From NCBI RefSeq assembly GCF_001611275.1, contig NZ_CP015080.1:2604001-2668000 (forward strand): a DNA stretch of 64,000 bases, read 5' to 3'. The first letter of the stretch is position 1. Every line of letters begins with the position of its first letter. The translations under genes were made by a program, and so were the position numbers. Positions 35,299 through 43,442 of the stretch are shown here, piece by piece. This DNA is from Desulfuromonas sp. DDH964. Its GTDB lineage: Bacteria > Desulfobacterota > Desulfuromonadia > Desulfuromonadales > DDH964. The notes below the pieces were generated by a model, which was not told the origin of the DNA, ran no database searches, and saw only the letters and a program-made list of their open reading frames with translations.

Positions 35299-35859
35299 AT
35301 GGGACTCTTGATATTCAGCATCAACGTCACGCTGGACGGGTGCGTCGATCACCAGGTGGGGATCGCTGACGACGAGACACACGCATTCTTTACCCGCCTC
35401 ATGGATGAGGGCGGGGTGATGCTGTGGGGTCGCGTCACCTACGAGATGATGGAGAGTTACTGGCCGGCGGTCGCGCGCGGCGAGATAGAGGCACAGCCCG
35501 CGATTCGCGAGTGGGCGGTTAAGCTGGAGGCCAAGCCGAAGTATGTGGTGTCCTCGACGCGAAAGGACTACCCATGGACCAATAGCCACCGCATCGCTGG
35601 CGACCTTCGCACGGGTGTACAGAAACTCAAGGACGCGACTCCGGCGGGTGTGCTCCTTGGTAGCGGCAAGCTGGCGACAGAGCTCGATCGGCTGGATCTG
35701 ATCGATGAGTACAAATTCCTCGTTCACCCTAGGATCGCCGGTCACGGCCCGACCCTGTATGAGGGCGGGCTGTCCACCACGCGACGGCTAGAGCTGGTCT
35801 CGGCGAAGCCTCTTCGCAACGGAGCGGTCGCCATGCACTATCGGCGCGAGCGCGGCTAA
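35299..35859 (+). CDS. Dihydrofolate reductase family protein (RibD C-terminal-like), integron cassette gene
   Basis: The 186-residue protein matches the RibD_C/DHFR-like family: LIFSINVTLDGCVDH at the start, GVMLWGRVTYEMMESYWP, KYVVSSTRKDY, and GVLLGSGKLATELDRLDLIDEYKFLVHPRI. Such proteins are common in mobile cassettes; most are not proven folate enzymes. The gene lies 18 bases after the attI-like core and its stop (TAA at 35857-35859) lies within the attC R'' box, the compact layout of a gene cassette. Confidence 0.85.
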   Translation: MGLLIFSINVTLDGCVDHQVGIADDETHAFFTRLMDEGGVMLWGRVTYEMMESYWPAVARGEIEAQPAIREWAVKLEAKPKYVVSSTRKDYPWTNSHRIAGDLRTGVQKLKDATPAGVLLGSGKLATELDRLDLIDEYKFLVHPRIAGHGPTLYEGGLSTTRRLELVSAKPLRNGAVAMHYRRERG

Positions 35860-35925
35860 CAAGGCGCTCGTTCGGATGCAAACTACGCTGCGCTTCGTTT
35901 GCACCGCACAGCTTTAACGTTCGGC
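35854..35925 (+). other. attC site of the DHFR-family cassette
   Basis: The 72-base imperfect palindrome starts with GGCTAAC (R'') and ends AACGTTCGGC (R' core GTTCGGC at 35919). It has inner complementary arms (ATGCAAAC and GTTTGCAC) around a short loop. R'' is complementary to the cassette's own first bases (TTAGCC after the attI G), as expected of attC in the circular cassette. The different R' shows another cassette follows. Confidence 0.75.
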
Positions 35926-35928
35926 AAA

Positions 35929-36363
35929 ATGAAAGCTTCTATGGAAATTTTATATGGCTCAGCATTTGTTGCCATTTTCGCCTATTTCGCTTTCAGGGCG
36001 AAACGAACTGATCCCCGGTTCTATGGCTTTCGTCTGGCAAGTAAAGGAGGGATGGTTTTTTTCATAGGGTGGCTTGTGCTCGCCATAGCCGACAACTATG
36101 AAAGCTTAAAATTAATACGAACCGGGGGATATGTTCTCGTCGTGGTTGGATTTTCAACAATGTTCATTGGTTTTGTAAAACACGCGAAAATTGTTTTTAA
36201 TCCAGGGCAATTTGATGCAAAACGCGAAGTAGATCCAGGCTGCGTATTCCGAGCCAAACTTTCCACCGATTCCGATGCAAACTTGCCACTGATTCCGATC
36301 CAAACTTGCCAGTCATTCCGACGCAAGGTTTCCACCCGTTCCGATCCAAACTTTCCAGTTTGA
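35929..36363 (+). pseudogene. Second cassette gene, membrane protein truncated by IS21
   Basis: The reading frame starts at ATG 35929, four bases after the attC, and encodes at least three hydrophobic segments (LYGSAFVAIFAYFAF, GGMVFFIGWLVLAIA, GYVLVVVGFSTMFIGF). At 36241 it runs into the IS21 left end, so residues after about 104 come from the IS repeats and the native C-terminus and its attC are lost. AT content is higher than in the flanking chromosome. Family unknown. Confidence 0.65.
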
Positions 36364-36484
36364 GCGGAAGAGGTCGGTGAATCTGTCAGACTGATCAAAG
36401 TTCTCGCGACGCTGGGTAACCGCGGGGTACAACCTTCTGGACTTTTTCCAGGAGGTGGTCCCATTGGCACACACGAGGTTATCC

Positions 36485-38011
36485 ATGCGCAAGATCAAGG
36501 ACGTTCTGCGTCTGCATTACGAAGCCGGCCTGACACAGCGGGCCATCGCCCGCTCCGTCGGCACGTCACACACCACGGTGGGCGAATTTCTGAGACGCGC
36601 CGCTCACGCCGGGTTGTCTTGGCCGCTGCCAGAGAATCTGGACGAAACCCGACTTGAACAGTTGCTCTTTCCGCCAGCGCCAGTCATTCCCGCCGACCAG
36701 CGCCCCATGCCCGACTGGGCGACCATCCATCAGGAACTCAAGCGCAAGGGCGTCACCCTGGGGCTGCTCTGGGAGGAATACCAGAACAGCCATCCCGAGG
36801 GGTATCGCTACAGCCGTTTCTGCGATCTGTACCGTGAGTGGTCCGGCAAACTGCGTCTGTCGATGCGTCAGGTGCACAAAGCCGGCGAGAAGCTGTTTGT
36901 CGACTACACCGGCCAGACCCTGCCGATCGTCGACCGCCGCACCGGCGAGATCCGCGAAGCGCAACTGTTCGTCGCGGCCCTGGGGGCGAGTTCCCAGACG
37001 TTTGCCGAAGCCACCTGGACCCAAGGGCTGCCGGACTGGATCGGCTCGCATGTCCGGGCCTTCTCCTTCTACGGCGGAGTGCCCGAGATCGTTGTTCCGG
37101 ACAACCTGAAAAGCGCCGTCTCCAAACCCTGCCGCTACGAACCGGACATCAACCCCACCTATGCGGAGCTGGCCGCTCACTATGGCTGCGCGGTGATTCC
37201 GGCGCGGGTGCGCAAACCCAAAGACAAGGCCAAGGTCGAGGCGGCGGTTCTGGTCGCCGAGCGCTTCATCCTGGCGCGGCTGCGCAACCGTACCTTCTTC
37301 AGTCTGGCCGAGGCCAACGCCGCCATTCGGGAGCTGGTGGAGCACCTCAACCGGCGCCCCTTCAAGAAGCTTCCCGGCTGCCGCCAGCAGCTCTTCGACA
37401 CCCTGGAACGTCCGGCTCTGAATCCTCTGCCGGCGACCCCCTATACGTTCGCCGAATGGCGCCATGCGCGGGTCAACATCGATTACCATGCCGAAGTCGA
37501 CCACCACTACTACTCGGTCCCGTATGTGCTGGTGAAGCAGCAGCTCGACGTGCGCCTGACGGCGACCACCGTCGAATTTCTGCACAAAGGGCAACGGGTG
37601 GCCTCCCATGTCCGCTCCTCTGAGCGCGGTCGCCACACCACTCTCGGCGAGCACATGCCCAAAAGCCACAGGGAGTATGCCGAATGGACGCCGCAGCGCC
37701 TGGTTTCCTGGGCGGCCAAAACCGGACCGCACACCGCCGCCTTGGCAGAGAAGATCCTGGCCTCACGGGCCCATCCCCAGCAGGGCTACCGCAGCGTCCT
37801 GGGGCTGATCCGGCTGGCCAAGACCTACACGCCCGAGCGCCTGGAGGCGGCCTGCCAGCGGGCCCTGGCAACAAACGCCTGTCGCCTCAAGAGCGTCGCC
37901 TCGATCCTCAAAACCGGACTGGACCGCCAGTCGCTCCCCGAGTCCACCGAGTCCCAACTCTCATTGCTGCCGAGTCACGACAACATCCGCGGCGCCGGCT
38001 ACTACCACTGA
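36485..38011 (+). CDS. istA: IS21 transposase IstA
   Basis: The 508-residue protein has an N-terminal helix-turn-helix (LTQRAIARSVGTSHTTVGEFLRRA), a DDE catalytic core (FVDYTGQTLPIVD for the first Asp; GGVPEIVVPDNLKSAV for the second; KVEAAVLVAERFILARL for the Glu), and the C-terminal Mu-like beta domain (YYSVPYVLVKQQLDVR). ATG 36485 is chosen because MRKIKDVLRL is the usual family start. The frame is intact. istB follows after 14 bases. Confidence 0.95.
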   Translation: MRKIKDVLRLHYEAGLTQRAIARSVGTSHTTVGEFLRRAAHAGLSWPLPENLDETRLEQLLFPPAPVIPADQRPMPDWATIHQELKRKGVTLGLLWEEYQNSHPEGYRYSRFCDLYREWSGKLRLSMRQVHKAGEKLFVDYTGQTLPIVDRRTGEIREAQLFVAALGASSQTFAEATWTQGLPDWIGSHVRAFSFYGGVPEIVVPDNLKSAVSKPCRYEPDINPTYAELAAHYGCAVIPARVRKPKDKAKVEAAVLVAERFILARLRNRTFFSLAEANAAIRELVEHLNRRPFKKLPGCRQQLFDTLERPALNPLPATPYTFAEWRHARVNIDYHAEVDHHYYSVPYVLVKQQLDVRLTATTVEFLHKGQRVASHVRSSERGRHTTLGEHMPKSHREYAEWTPQRLVSWAAKTGPHTAALAEKILASRAHPQQGYRSVLGLIRLAKTYTPERLEAACQRALATNACRLKSVASILKTGLDRQSLPESTESQLSLLPSHDNIRGAGYYH

Positions 38012-38025
38012 CCAAGGAGACCACC

Positions 38026-38781
38026 ATGCTCAGCCACCCCACCGACGACAAACTGCGCGCCCTCAAGCTGACCGGCATGCTCAAGGCCCTTCAGGAACAG
38101 CGCCTTAGCGAGACCGCCGATGCCTTGAGCTTCGAGGAGCGCCTCGGCCTGCTGGTCGACCGCGAGCAGACCGAGCGCGACAGCCGCCGGCTCACCACTC
38201 GCCTGCGCACGGCCCGGCTGCGTCAGAGCGCCTGCATCGAGGACCTCGACTGGAGGGCACCCCGGGGACTCGACCGCGACCTCGTGCTGGCGCTGGCCGG
38301 CGGTCGCTACCTCGCCAAGGGCCACAACATTCTCATCACCGGCCCCACCGGCGTCGGCAAGAGCTACCTCGCCTGCGCCTTGGCTCACAAGGCCTGCCGC
38401 CTCGGCTGCAAGACCCTCTACCTGCGCCTGCCCCGCTTCCTGGAGGAACTGGCCCTCGCGCGGGCCGACGGCCGCTACCCCAAGATGATGGATAGAGTCG
38501 CCAAGACTCAACTGCTCGTCCTCGACGATTGGGGGCTCGCCCCCATGACCGCCGCCGGTTGCCGCGATCTGCTCGAAATCCTCGAGGACCGCCACAATCT
38601 GCGTTCGACCCTGATCACCAGCCAGCTTCCGGTCGAAGCCTGGCACGACTACCTCGGGGATCCGACGGTCGCCGACGCCATCCTCGACCGCCTCATCCAC
38701 AACGCCTACCGGCTCACCTTGAAAGGAGAATCGATGCGCAAACGGCGATCCCAGCTTGACCCGATCGGCAACTTGGCGTAA
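38026..38781 (+). CDS. istB: IS21 helper ATPase IstB
   Basis: The 251-residue AAA+ protein has Walker A GPTGVGKSYLACAL, Walker B LLVLDDWGLAP and a sensor STLITSQLP; it resembles DnaC and directs IstA to targets. ATG 38026 follows AAGGAGACCACC. The frame is intact, so the element may be able to transpose. Confidence 0.95.
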   Translation: MLSHPTDDKLRALKLTGMLKALQEQRLSETADALSFEERLGLLVDREQTERDSRRLTTRLRTARLRQSACIEDLDWRAPRGLDRDLVLALAGGRYLAKGHNILITGPTGVGKSYLACALAHKACRLGCKTLYLRLPRFLEELALARADGRYPKMMDRVAKTQLLVLDDWGLAPMTAAGCRDLLEILEDRHNLRSTLITSQLPVEAWHDYLGDPTVADAILDRLIHNAYRLTLKGESMRKRRSQLDPIGNLA

Positions 38782-38885
38782 GACAAAAACTCCAGCGTCG
38801 CTACGCTCCGATCACTGGCAACTTTGCCTTGGAACGAGTGGCAACTTTGCGCTGGAACGGCTGGCAACTTTCATCGGAATCCGCA

Positions 38886-39297
38886 GGACATCAACCAGAC
38901 CGCGCGGGAAGTCCGCGTGGTCGGTTACAGGGCCGACGGCAAAACCTACTGGGTGGCCACTGACCGCTTTGACTTGAGCGCCGAGCAGATCGCCCTGATT
39001 TACAAGCTGCGCTGGACGATCGAGTCCTTTTTCGGGTGGTGGAAGCGCCACCTCAAGGTTTACCACCTCATCGCGCGCAGCCCCTACGGCTTGCTGATGC
39101 AGATTCTCTCTGGATTGATTACCTATCTGCTGCTGGCCATGTATTGCCATGAGGAGCATGGTGAGAGGGTCAGCATCCGGCGGGTGCGCGAGTTCCGCAA
39201 CAAAATCCGAAACGAAGCCGCCGAAGATGCGGTGGCTGACGGCTTAACGTCTCCCGGCTTCATTGATTGGGGATTAAGCGCTTGTGCAACTTCTTAA
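38886..39297 (+). pseudogene. IS4-type transposase, C-terminal remnant
   Basis: Directly after the IS21 right end comes a frame encoding about 136 residues ending at 39297. It contains YKLRWTIESFFGWWKRHLK, the Y(2)R(3)E(6)K signature of IS4-family transposases, with VATDRFDLSAEQIALI before it. The DDE N-terminal part is missing and is not found to the left of IS21, so the gene was cut by the IS21 event or a later deletion. Confidence 0.8.
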
Positions 39298-39380
39298 CCG
39301 GACACTGCTGATGAGAAGTCGTTCTATGTCGAATATGTTTGAACAATCCATTTCTATCCAGGGGCCCCCGACGCTTGTAT

Positions 39381-40085
39381 GGGGGGGGGCAGAGGGGACG
39401 TCCCTTTTTATTTTTCTAATTGAGGTGCGCATTGATCGGAATTTCGCGGGGACAGGCCCGGAACTCCTCTTCCGTAACAGATAGTTGCAACCATATTTTG
39501 TCACACAGAATCAAGGTCTCATGCCGAACCTCCTTCCCAAGCTCTTCCGCCTTAAAATCGACCGCTTCCATAGCGCCGTCCCGCACAAACCCCTTCTGAG
39601 TCCGGGGGATACCTCACTTAATTACGACGGTTGCGCTCCCTGGTAAATGACCGGCTGTGATGACAGCGGCCTCTGGTCCCTCCGCGTTGAATACACCAAC
39701 CTCGTCACCACCACTTCGTCAAAGCCGGGGGGGGCAGAGGGGACGTCCCTTTTTATTTTTCTTTTTATTTTTCTAATTGAGGTGCGCATTGATCGGAATT
39801 TCGCGGGGACAGGCCCGGAACTCCTCTTCCGTAACAGATAGTTGCAACCATATTTTGTCACACAGAATCAAGGTCTCATGCCGAACCTCCTTCCCAAGCT
39901 CTTCCGCCTTAAAATCGACCGCTTCCATAGCGCCGTCCCGCACAAACCCCTTCTGAGTTCGGGGGAAGCCTCACTTAATTTCGACGGCTGCGCTCACGGG
40001 TAAATGACCGGCTGTGATGACAGCGACCTCTGGTCCCTCCGCGTTGAATACACCAACCTCGTCACCACCACTTCGTCAAAGCCGG
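39381..40085. repeat. Tandem duplication, two copies of about 345-357 bases
   Basis: Copy 1 (39381-39727) and copy 2 (39727-40085) match almost base for base, from GGGGGCAGAGGGGACGTCCC to CTTCGTCAAAGCCGG. Copy 2 has an extra 12-base CTTTTTATTTTT and a few substitutions near its end (for instance GGGGGAAGCC for GGGGGATACC). No credible gene lies in either copy; small frames on both strands are poor. It fills the gap between the IS4 remnant and the HEPN gene. Confidence 0.9.
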
Positions 40086-40192
40086 AGAATCTACTCATCT
40101 GCTCGCCCGCGCGAAAGACAGAAAGATCACCCTCCCCAGGAATGAAGTTTCCCGCTGGCATTTCAGGTGGTTGGCTGATATAGTCAATTTCC

Positions 40193-40579
40193 ATGGAGAC
40201 GCGCACCGAGGAATGGCTCCGCCAGTCGGATTATGATCTTGAGACCGCCGAAATCATGTACCAAAGCGGGCGGCAGATCTATGCCGTCTTCATGTGCCAT
40301 CTGGCCATCGAAAAAGCCCTCAAGGGCCTCCTCTACGATCGACTCCGCGAGATTCCGCCGAAGAGCCACAGCTTGGTGCTGCTGATGACGAAGCTGGAGG
40401 AACGGCCTCCCGAATATCTGGGCAAAGTGATCGTCAAGCTCAGCGAAGCAAGCATACCAACCCGGTATCCTGATGATCTTGCCAAAGTGCAGCGGGATTA
40501 TTCAGCCGACGTGGTTCGAGAGCTCCTGGATCGCAGCAGGGAGGTAGTCGTATGGATAAAAAAGCAGTTGTCACCATAG
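40193..40579 (+). CDS. HEPN domain toxin of a HEPN/MNT pair
   Basis: The 128-residue helical protein carries the HEPN RNase motif R-x6-H (R52 to H59 in REIPPKSH) after the family helix YAVFMCHLAIEKALKGLL. In type II/VII HEPN-MNT pairs, the HEPN protein is an RNase toxin that the MNT partner inactivates, in studied cases by adenylylating a tyrosine (a candidate is in TRYPDDL). It overlaps the MNT gene by 28 bases. Confidence 0.9.
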   Translation: METRTEEWLRQSDYDLETAEIMYQSGRQIYAVFMCHLAIEKALKGLLYDRLREIPPKSHSLVLLMTKLEERPPEYLGKVIVKLSEASIPTRYPDDLAKVQRDYSADVVRELLDRSREVVVWIKKQLSP

Positions 40580-40872
40580 TTGAGCAGTTCACCCGTGAAC
40601 TGCAGGCACGCGGCATCCAGCCGCAGCAGGTGATTCTCTACGGCTCCCAAGCTGCCGGCACGGCAACCGAGGCCAGCGATATCGATGTGGTGGTCGTATC
40701 GGAGAGCTTTGCCGGGAAGAGTTACTGGGAGCGAATCGAAATCCTGACCGATGCCATCTATGCGGTCTATGCACCGATCGAAGCGGTCGCCATGACGCCG
40801 AAGGAGTGGCAGGCGGGTGATTCCATGATCGTCGATTTCGCCGGCAAAGGGGAGGTTCTGTATGCCGCGTAA
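40552..40872 (+). CDS. MNT nucleotidyltransferase antitoxin
   Basis: The 106-residue protein is a minimal nucleotidyltransferase with the GS-x10-D-x-D motif intact (G31, S32, D43, D45 in GSQAAGTATEASDID). It should act as the antitoxin by AMP transfer to the HEPN protein encoded upstream. Translational coupling is strong because of the 28-base overlap. Confidence 0.9.
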   Translation: MDKKAVVTIVEQFTRELQARGIQPQQVILYGSQAAGTATEASDIDVVVVSESFAGKSYWERIEILTDAIYAVYAPIEAVAMTPKEWQAGDSMIVDFAGKGEVLYAA

Positions 40873-40937
40873 AGAACCCCCAGCGGGACGTTCCTGATGT
40901 GTCACAGGGGTTTGCGAGATGGTATAAGGACATGTCT

Positions 40938-41000
40938 GTAGGGCTTGGAAAGTTGGAAAATTCTGCTGAGTTTAAAACCTTCCAGGCCCTACTGCCCCCC
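40938..41000 (+). repeat. Dispersed intergenic repeat, copy B
   Basis: This copy reads GGGCTTGGAAAGTTGGAAAA and ends TTCCAGGCCCTACTGCCCCC. Its inverted arms (CTTGGAA/TTCCAGG) and CCCTACTGCCCC end match copy A at 34466. Confidence 0.5.
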
Positions 41001-41070
41001 TGACCCTATTTCCCCATTCTTTGGAATTATCTGCTTAAATTTCCGACAATTTTGGTTATAGTTGAATCAT

Positions 41071-41106
41071 GCCCTGGCACTCGTCGCCGGTGCCGGGGCT
41101 TTTTTC
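41071..41106 (+). terminator. Terminator-like hairpin between the HEPN/MNT pair and the zinc-ribbon gene
   Basis: GCCCTGGCA (41071-41079) pairs with TGCCGGGGC (41091-41099), followed by TTTTTT. It probably ends read-through from the HEPN/MNT pair. Confidence 0.65.
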
Positions 41107-41153
41107 ATACTCAGATGCACGATTTCGCCGCGGAGGGAGAAAGGTCACACCCC

Positions 41154-41381
41154 ATGGCGCAAATCCTCCACCTGCACTGCCGATACTGCGGCGAGCGGTT
41201 AAAGAACCGCTCCCAACCCTACTGTCCCGCCTGCAACCTCTACCTCTGCTACCGGGCCATGCCGATTCTGCTTGGCATGGTGCTGACCGGCCACCTCGCC
41301 CCCGACCTGGCCAACGTCGCCTGGGCCCTGGAGAAAATCCCCTCGGGCTACGACGACGACAACGCCCTGATCATGGAATAG
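41154..41381 (+). CDS. Small double zinc-ribbon protein
   Basis: The 75-residue protein has two CxxC pairs (CRYCGERL and CPACNLYLC), which should bind one zinc, then a helix-rich tail (GHLAPDLANVAWALEKIPSG). ATG 41154 lies after GAGGGAGAAAGG; ATG 41115 in frame is possible. It is a single gene of unknown function at the island edge. Confidence 0.6.
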   Translation: MAQILHLHCRYCGERLKNRSQPYCPACNLYLCYRAMPILLGMVLTGHLAPDLANVAWALEKIPSGYDDDNALIME

Positions 41382-41434
41382 ACCAGTGGCTATCGGGTGC
41401 CCCATTTAAAGGCGCCGGTCAATAGGATAAAAAT

Positions 41435-41611
41435 TTTTCTGGCTTGGAAAGTTGGAAAGTCCTCGTATTTTTCTAATATTCAAAGACCCGACTGCCCTAC
41501 CTTTGATCGCAGGAACGGCTTGTCCTGGATGCGGAGGTCAATTGGGTCGTACCTTGAAGATTTGAAGATCATCAGGAAGTTCACCTTCAAGGCTTTGACC
41601 CAACTGCCCAC
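41435..41611 (+). repeat. Dispersed intergenic repeats, copies C and D
   Basis: Copy C (41435-41500) contains GGCTTGGAAAGTTGGAAAGT and ends GACTGCCC. Copy D (41535-41611) contains GGGTCGTACCTTGAAGATTT, with the paired arms CCTTGAAG and CTTCAAGG and end CAACTGCCC, and is the closest match to copy A at 34466. No gene lies here. Confidence 0.6.
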
Positions 41612-41650
41612 GGAAGCTTGCGTGTTTCCCCGCCCCCATCCCGGGCAAGC

Positions 41651-43255
41651 TCAGGGAAGTGTTGGCGGAGGGGTGAGCGGGGGATCATCGAGGAAGCTCT
41701 TCAGGGCCTCATAACCGGGCCGGTTCATCTCGTGCAGGACAATCAGGCTGGCGTTGGCCGCCGCTTTGACCGCCATCGGCACGCCGCCGCCGTATTCGCC
41801 GCAGTGGCCGCCGAGCAGCAGGCGCTTAACCGGCGTCTGGTGATGGGCGACCCCGGCGCGGATGTTGCGGCCGGTCGGTTTGACACCGGAAAAACTGCCG
41901 CGGGCGTTGCCGGTGTAGCGCCAGTAGGTGATCGGCGTGGCCAGCTCCATCACCTCGATATGTTGCCGCAAACCCGGGGCGAAGGCGGCTTCGACCCGTT
42001 CAAGCAAGGTGGCGGCAAATTCCTGCTTGAGTGCCCGGTAGGCCGGGCCACGGACCAGCCCTGGTTCCGTTCGCCAGAAATTCTCGTAACCAAAATCGGC
42101 ACTGCAGTGAATGGTCAGGGTCCCTTTCCCCGGCGGCGCCAGGGAGGGGTCGCGATGGGAGGGGGCAAGGACGACGAGGCTGCAGCGCTGCGGGTCGCCG
42201 CTGTTATGCTCGGCCCGCGTCGCATCGCTGCGCATCAGATGCAGGGCCTCTTCGCCGAAACCGAGTGCCGCCGGAGGGCAATCGAGGCCAAGAAAAATGC
42301 TGAAGCTGGAGGGGTAGAGGTCGGCCTGCTGCAACGCCTGCTGCAACCGTTGGGGAATCGTCCCTTCCGGCAGCATCCGCTGGTAAAGATGGAGGCTGTC
42401 GCAGGCGGCGATGACGTAACGGGCTTTCACTGCCATGCCATCGGCAAGACGCACCCCCGCCGCTGCACCCTGGTCATCGAGCAGAACCTTCTCCACCCTG
42501 CGATTGAGCAGCACTTCCGATCCCGCCCCCTCGATCCGCTCGCACAGCCAGGTGGCAATCGCCTGGCTCCCTCCCGGCGGACAGCCCTGGAAGTTGCCGG
42601 AAAAAGCCCAGCCAATCGAAACCATCACCGCCATGAGCGAATCATGGCCGGCGAACAGGTCGGCGCCGCCGCTGGCTCCGAAGTAACGCTGCAGCCCCTT
42701 TTCGACCGGGGTGCGCAGGTAGCGCAGGATGGGGAGAGACCAGCCGAGCATCTGCAGCCCCCGCAGCGCCCGGTCGACGCCGCTCAGGGTGGCGCCGCCG
42801 ACGGTGCGGGTGTCGAGCCGTTCCAGACGGCGGCCGAGGCGTTCGCCATCCCGGAACAGGGCACGGATACCACGCTCCGCGCCGGGAAAATCGCGCACCA
42901 GCTCGCCGCAGAGCTGGCGCGGATCGCTGGTCAGAAGATAGTCGAAGTGGTCGCTCTTGAAGCGCTGGATACGGTGCAGAGGGGGACACTCGGGGGGGGA
43001 TGCGCCGAGATGACCGAAGATGGTGCGGACAAAGCCGTTGGGACCGCACTGGTTGAGCCATTCGATGGAACTGCTGAAACGGAAGCCGCGGCGGTCAAAG
43101 CCGGCGAGGTAGCCGCCGACCTGGGACTCTGCTTCGAAAACGACCACCCGCAGACCGCTGCGGGCGAGCAGGGCCGCGGCCGTCAATCCACCGACACCGG
43201 CGCCGATTACGGCGACATCCATCTTTTCCGGCAGCGGGTCCGTCGATCCTGACAT
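41651..43255 (-). CDS. FAD-dependent oxidoreductase, CrtI/RetSat-like
   Basis: The 534-residue protein opens with a dinucleotide-binding fold (VAVIGAGVGGLTAAALLARSG and VVVFEAESQVGGYLAGF). It has the phytoene-desaturase/carotenoid-isomerase-type middle part (GASGGADLFAGHDSLMAVM, PPGGSQAIATWLCERI) and the C-terminal FAD motif GGHCGEYGGGVPMAVKAA. The subfamily acts on polyene lipids in other organisms, but no carotenoid gene is nearby, so the substrate is open. It is divergent from the moxR operon. Confidence 0.83.
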   Translation of the reverse strand: MSGSTDPLPEKMDVAVIGAGVGGLTAAALLARSGLRVVVFEAESQVGGYLAGFDRRGFRFSSSIEWLNQCGPNGFVRTIFGHLGASPPECPPLHRIQRFKSDHFDYLLTSDPRQLCGELVRDFPGAERGIRALFRDGERLGRRLERLDTRTVGGATLSGVDRALRGLQMLGWSLPILRYLRTPVEKGLQRYFGASGGADLFAGHDSLMAVMVSIGWAFSGNFQGCPPGGSQAIATWLCERIEGAGSEVLLNRRVEKVLLDDQGAAAGVRLADGMAVKARYVIAACDSLHLYQRMLPEGTIPQRLQQALQQADLYPSSFSIFLGLDCPPAALGFGEEALHLMRSDATRAEHNSGDPQRCSLVVLAPSHRDPSLAPPGKGTLTIHCSADFGYENFWRTEPGLVRGPAYRALKQEFAATLLERVEAAFAPGLRQHIEVMELATPITYWRYTGNARGSFSGVKPTGRNIRAGVAHHQTPVKRLLLGGHCGEYGGGVPMAVKAAANASLIVLHEMNRPGYEALKSFLDDPPLTPPPTLP

Positions 43256-43442
43256 GGCGGCACCTTGGGCTCTGAGGTGATATTTTTACCCGGCAACAGT
43301 AGTGGCGGGCGGGGGTAGTTGTCAATCGAATCCGGCACCACCGGCAAGTTCCGGTGCGACTTCTTCCTTCTTGAACTGCCGAGAGCAGCTGTCTATACTC
43401 GGATAACCGGCCGCCGGCCGCGCTTTCATCCCGGGAGGAACC

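Larger units (their letters stand above)
36241..38885 (+). mobile_element. IS21 family insertion sequence
   Basis: The element runs from TGCGTATTCCGA at 36241 to TCGGAATCCGCA ending at 38885 (complement TGCGGATTCCGA). It has istA and istB in order. Both ends carry several copies of an about 21-base subterminal repeat built on ATTCCGA-x-CCAAACTTTCC (four more on the left to 36360; three on the right, 38812-38885). No clear target duplication is seen: left flank CCAGGC, right flank GGACAT. Confidence 0.9.
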
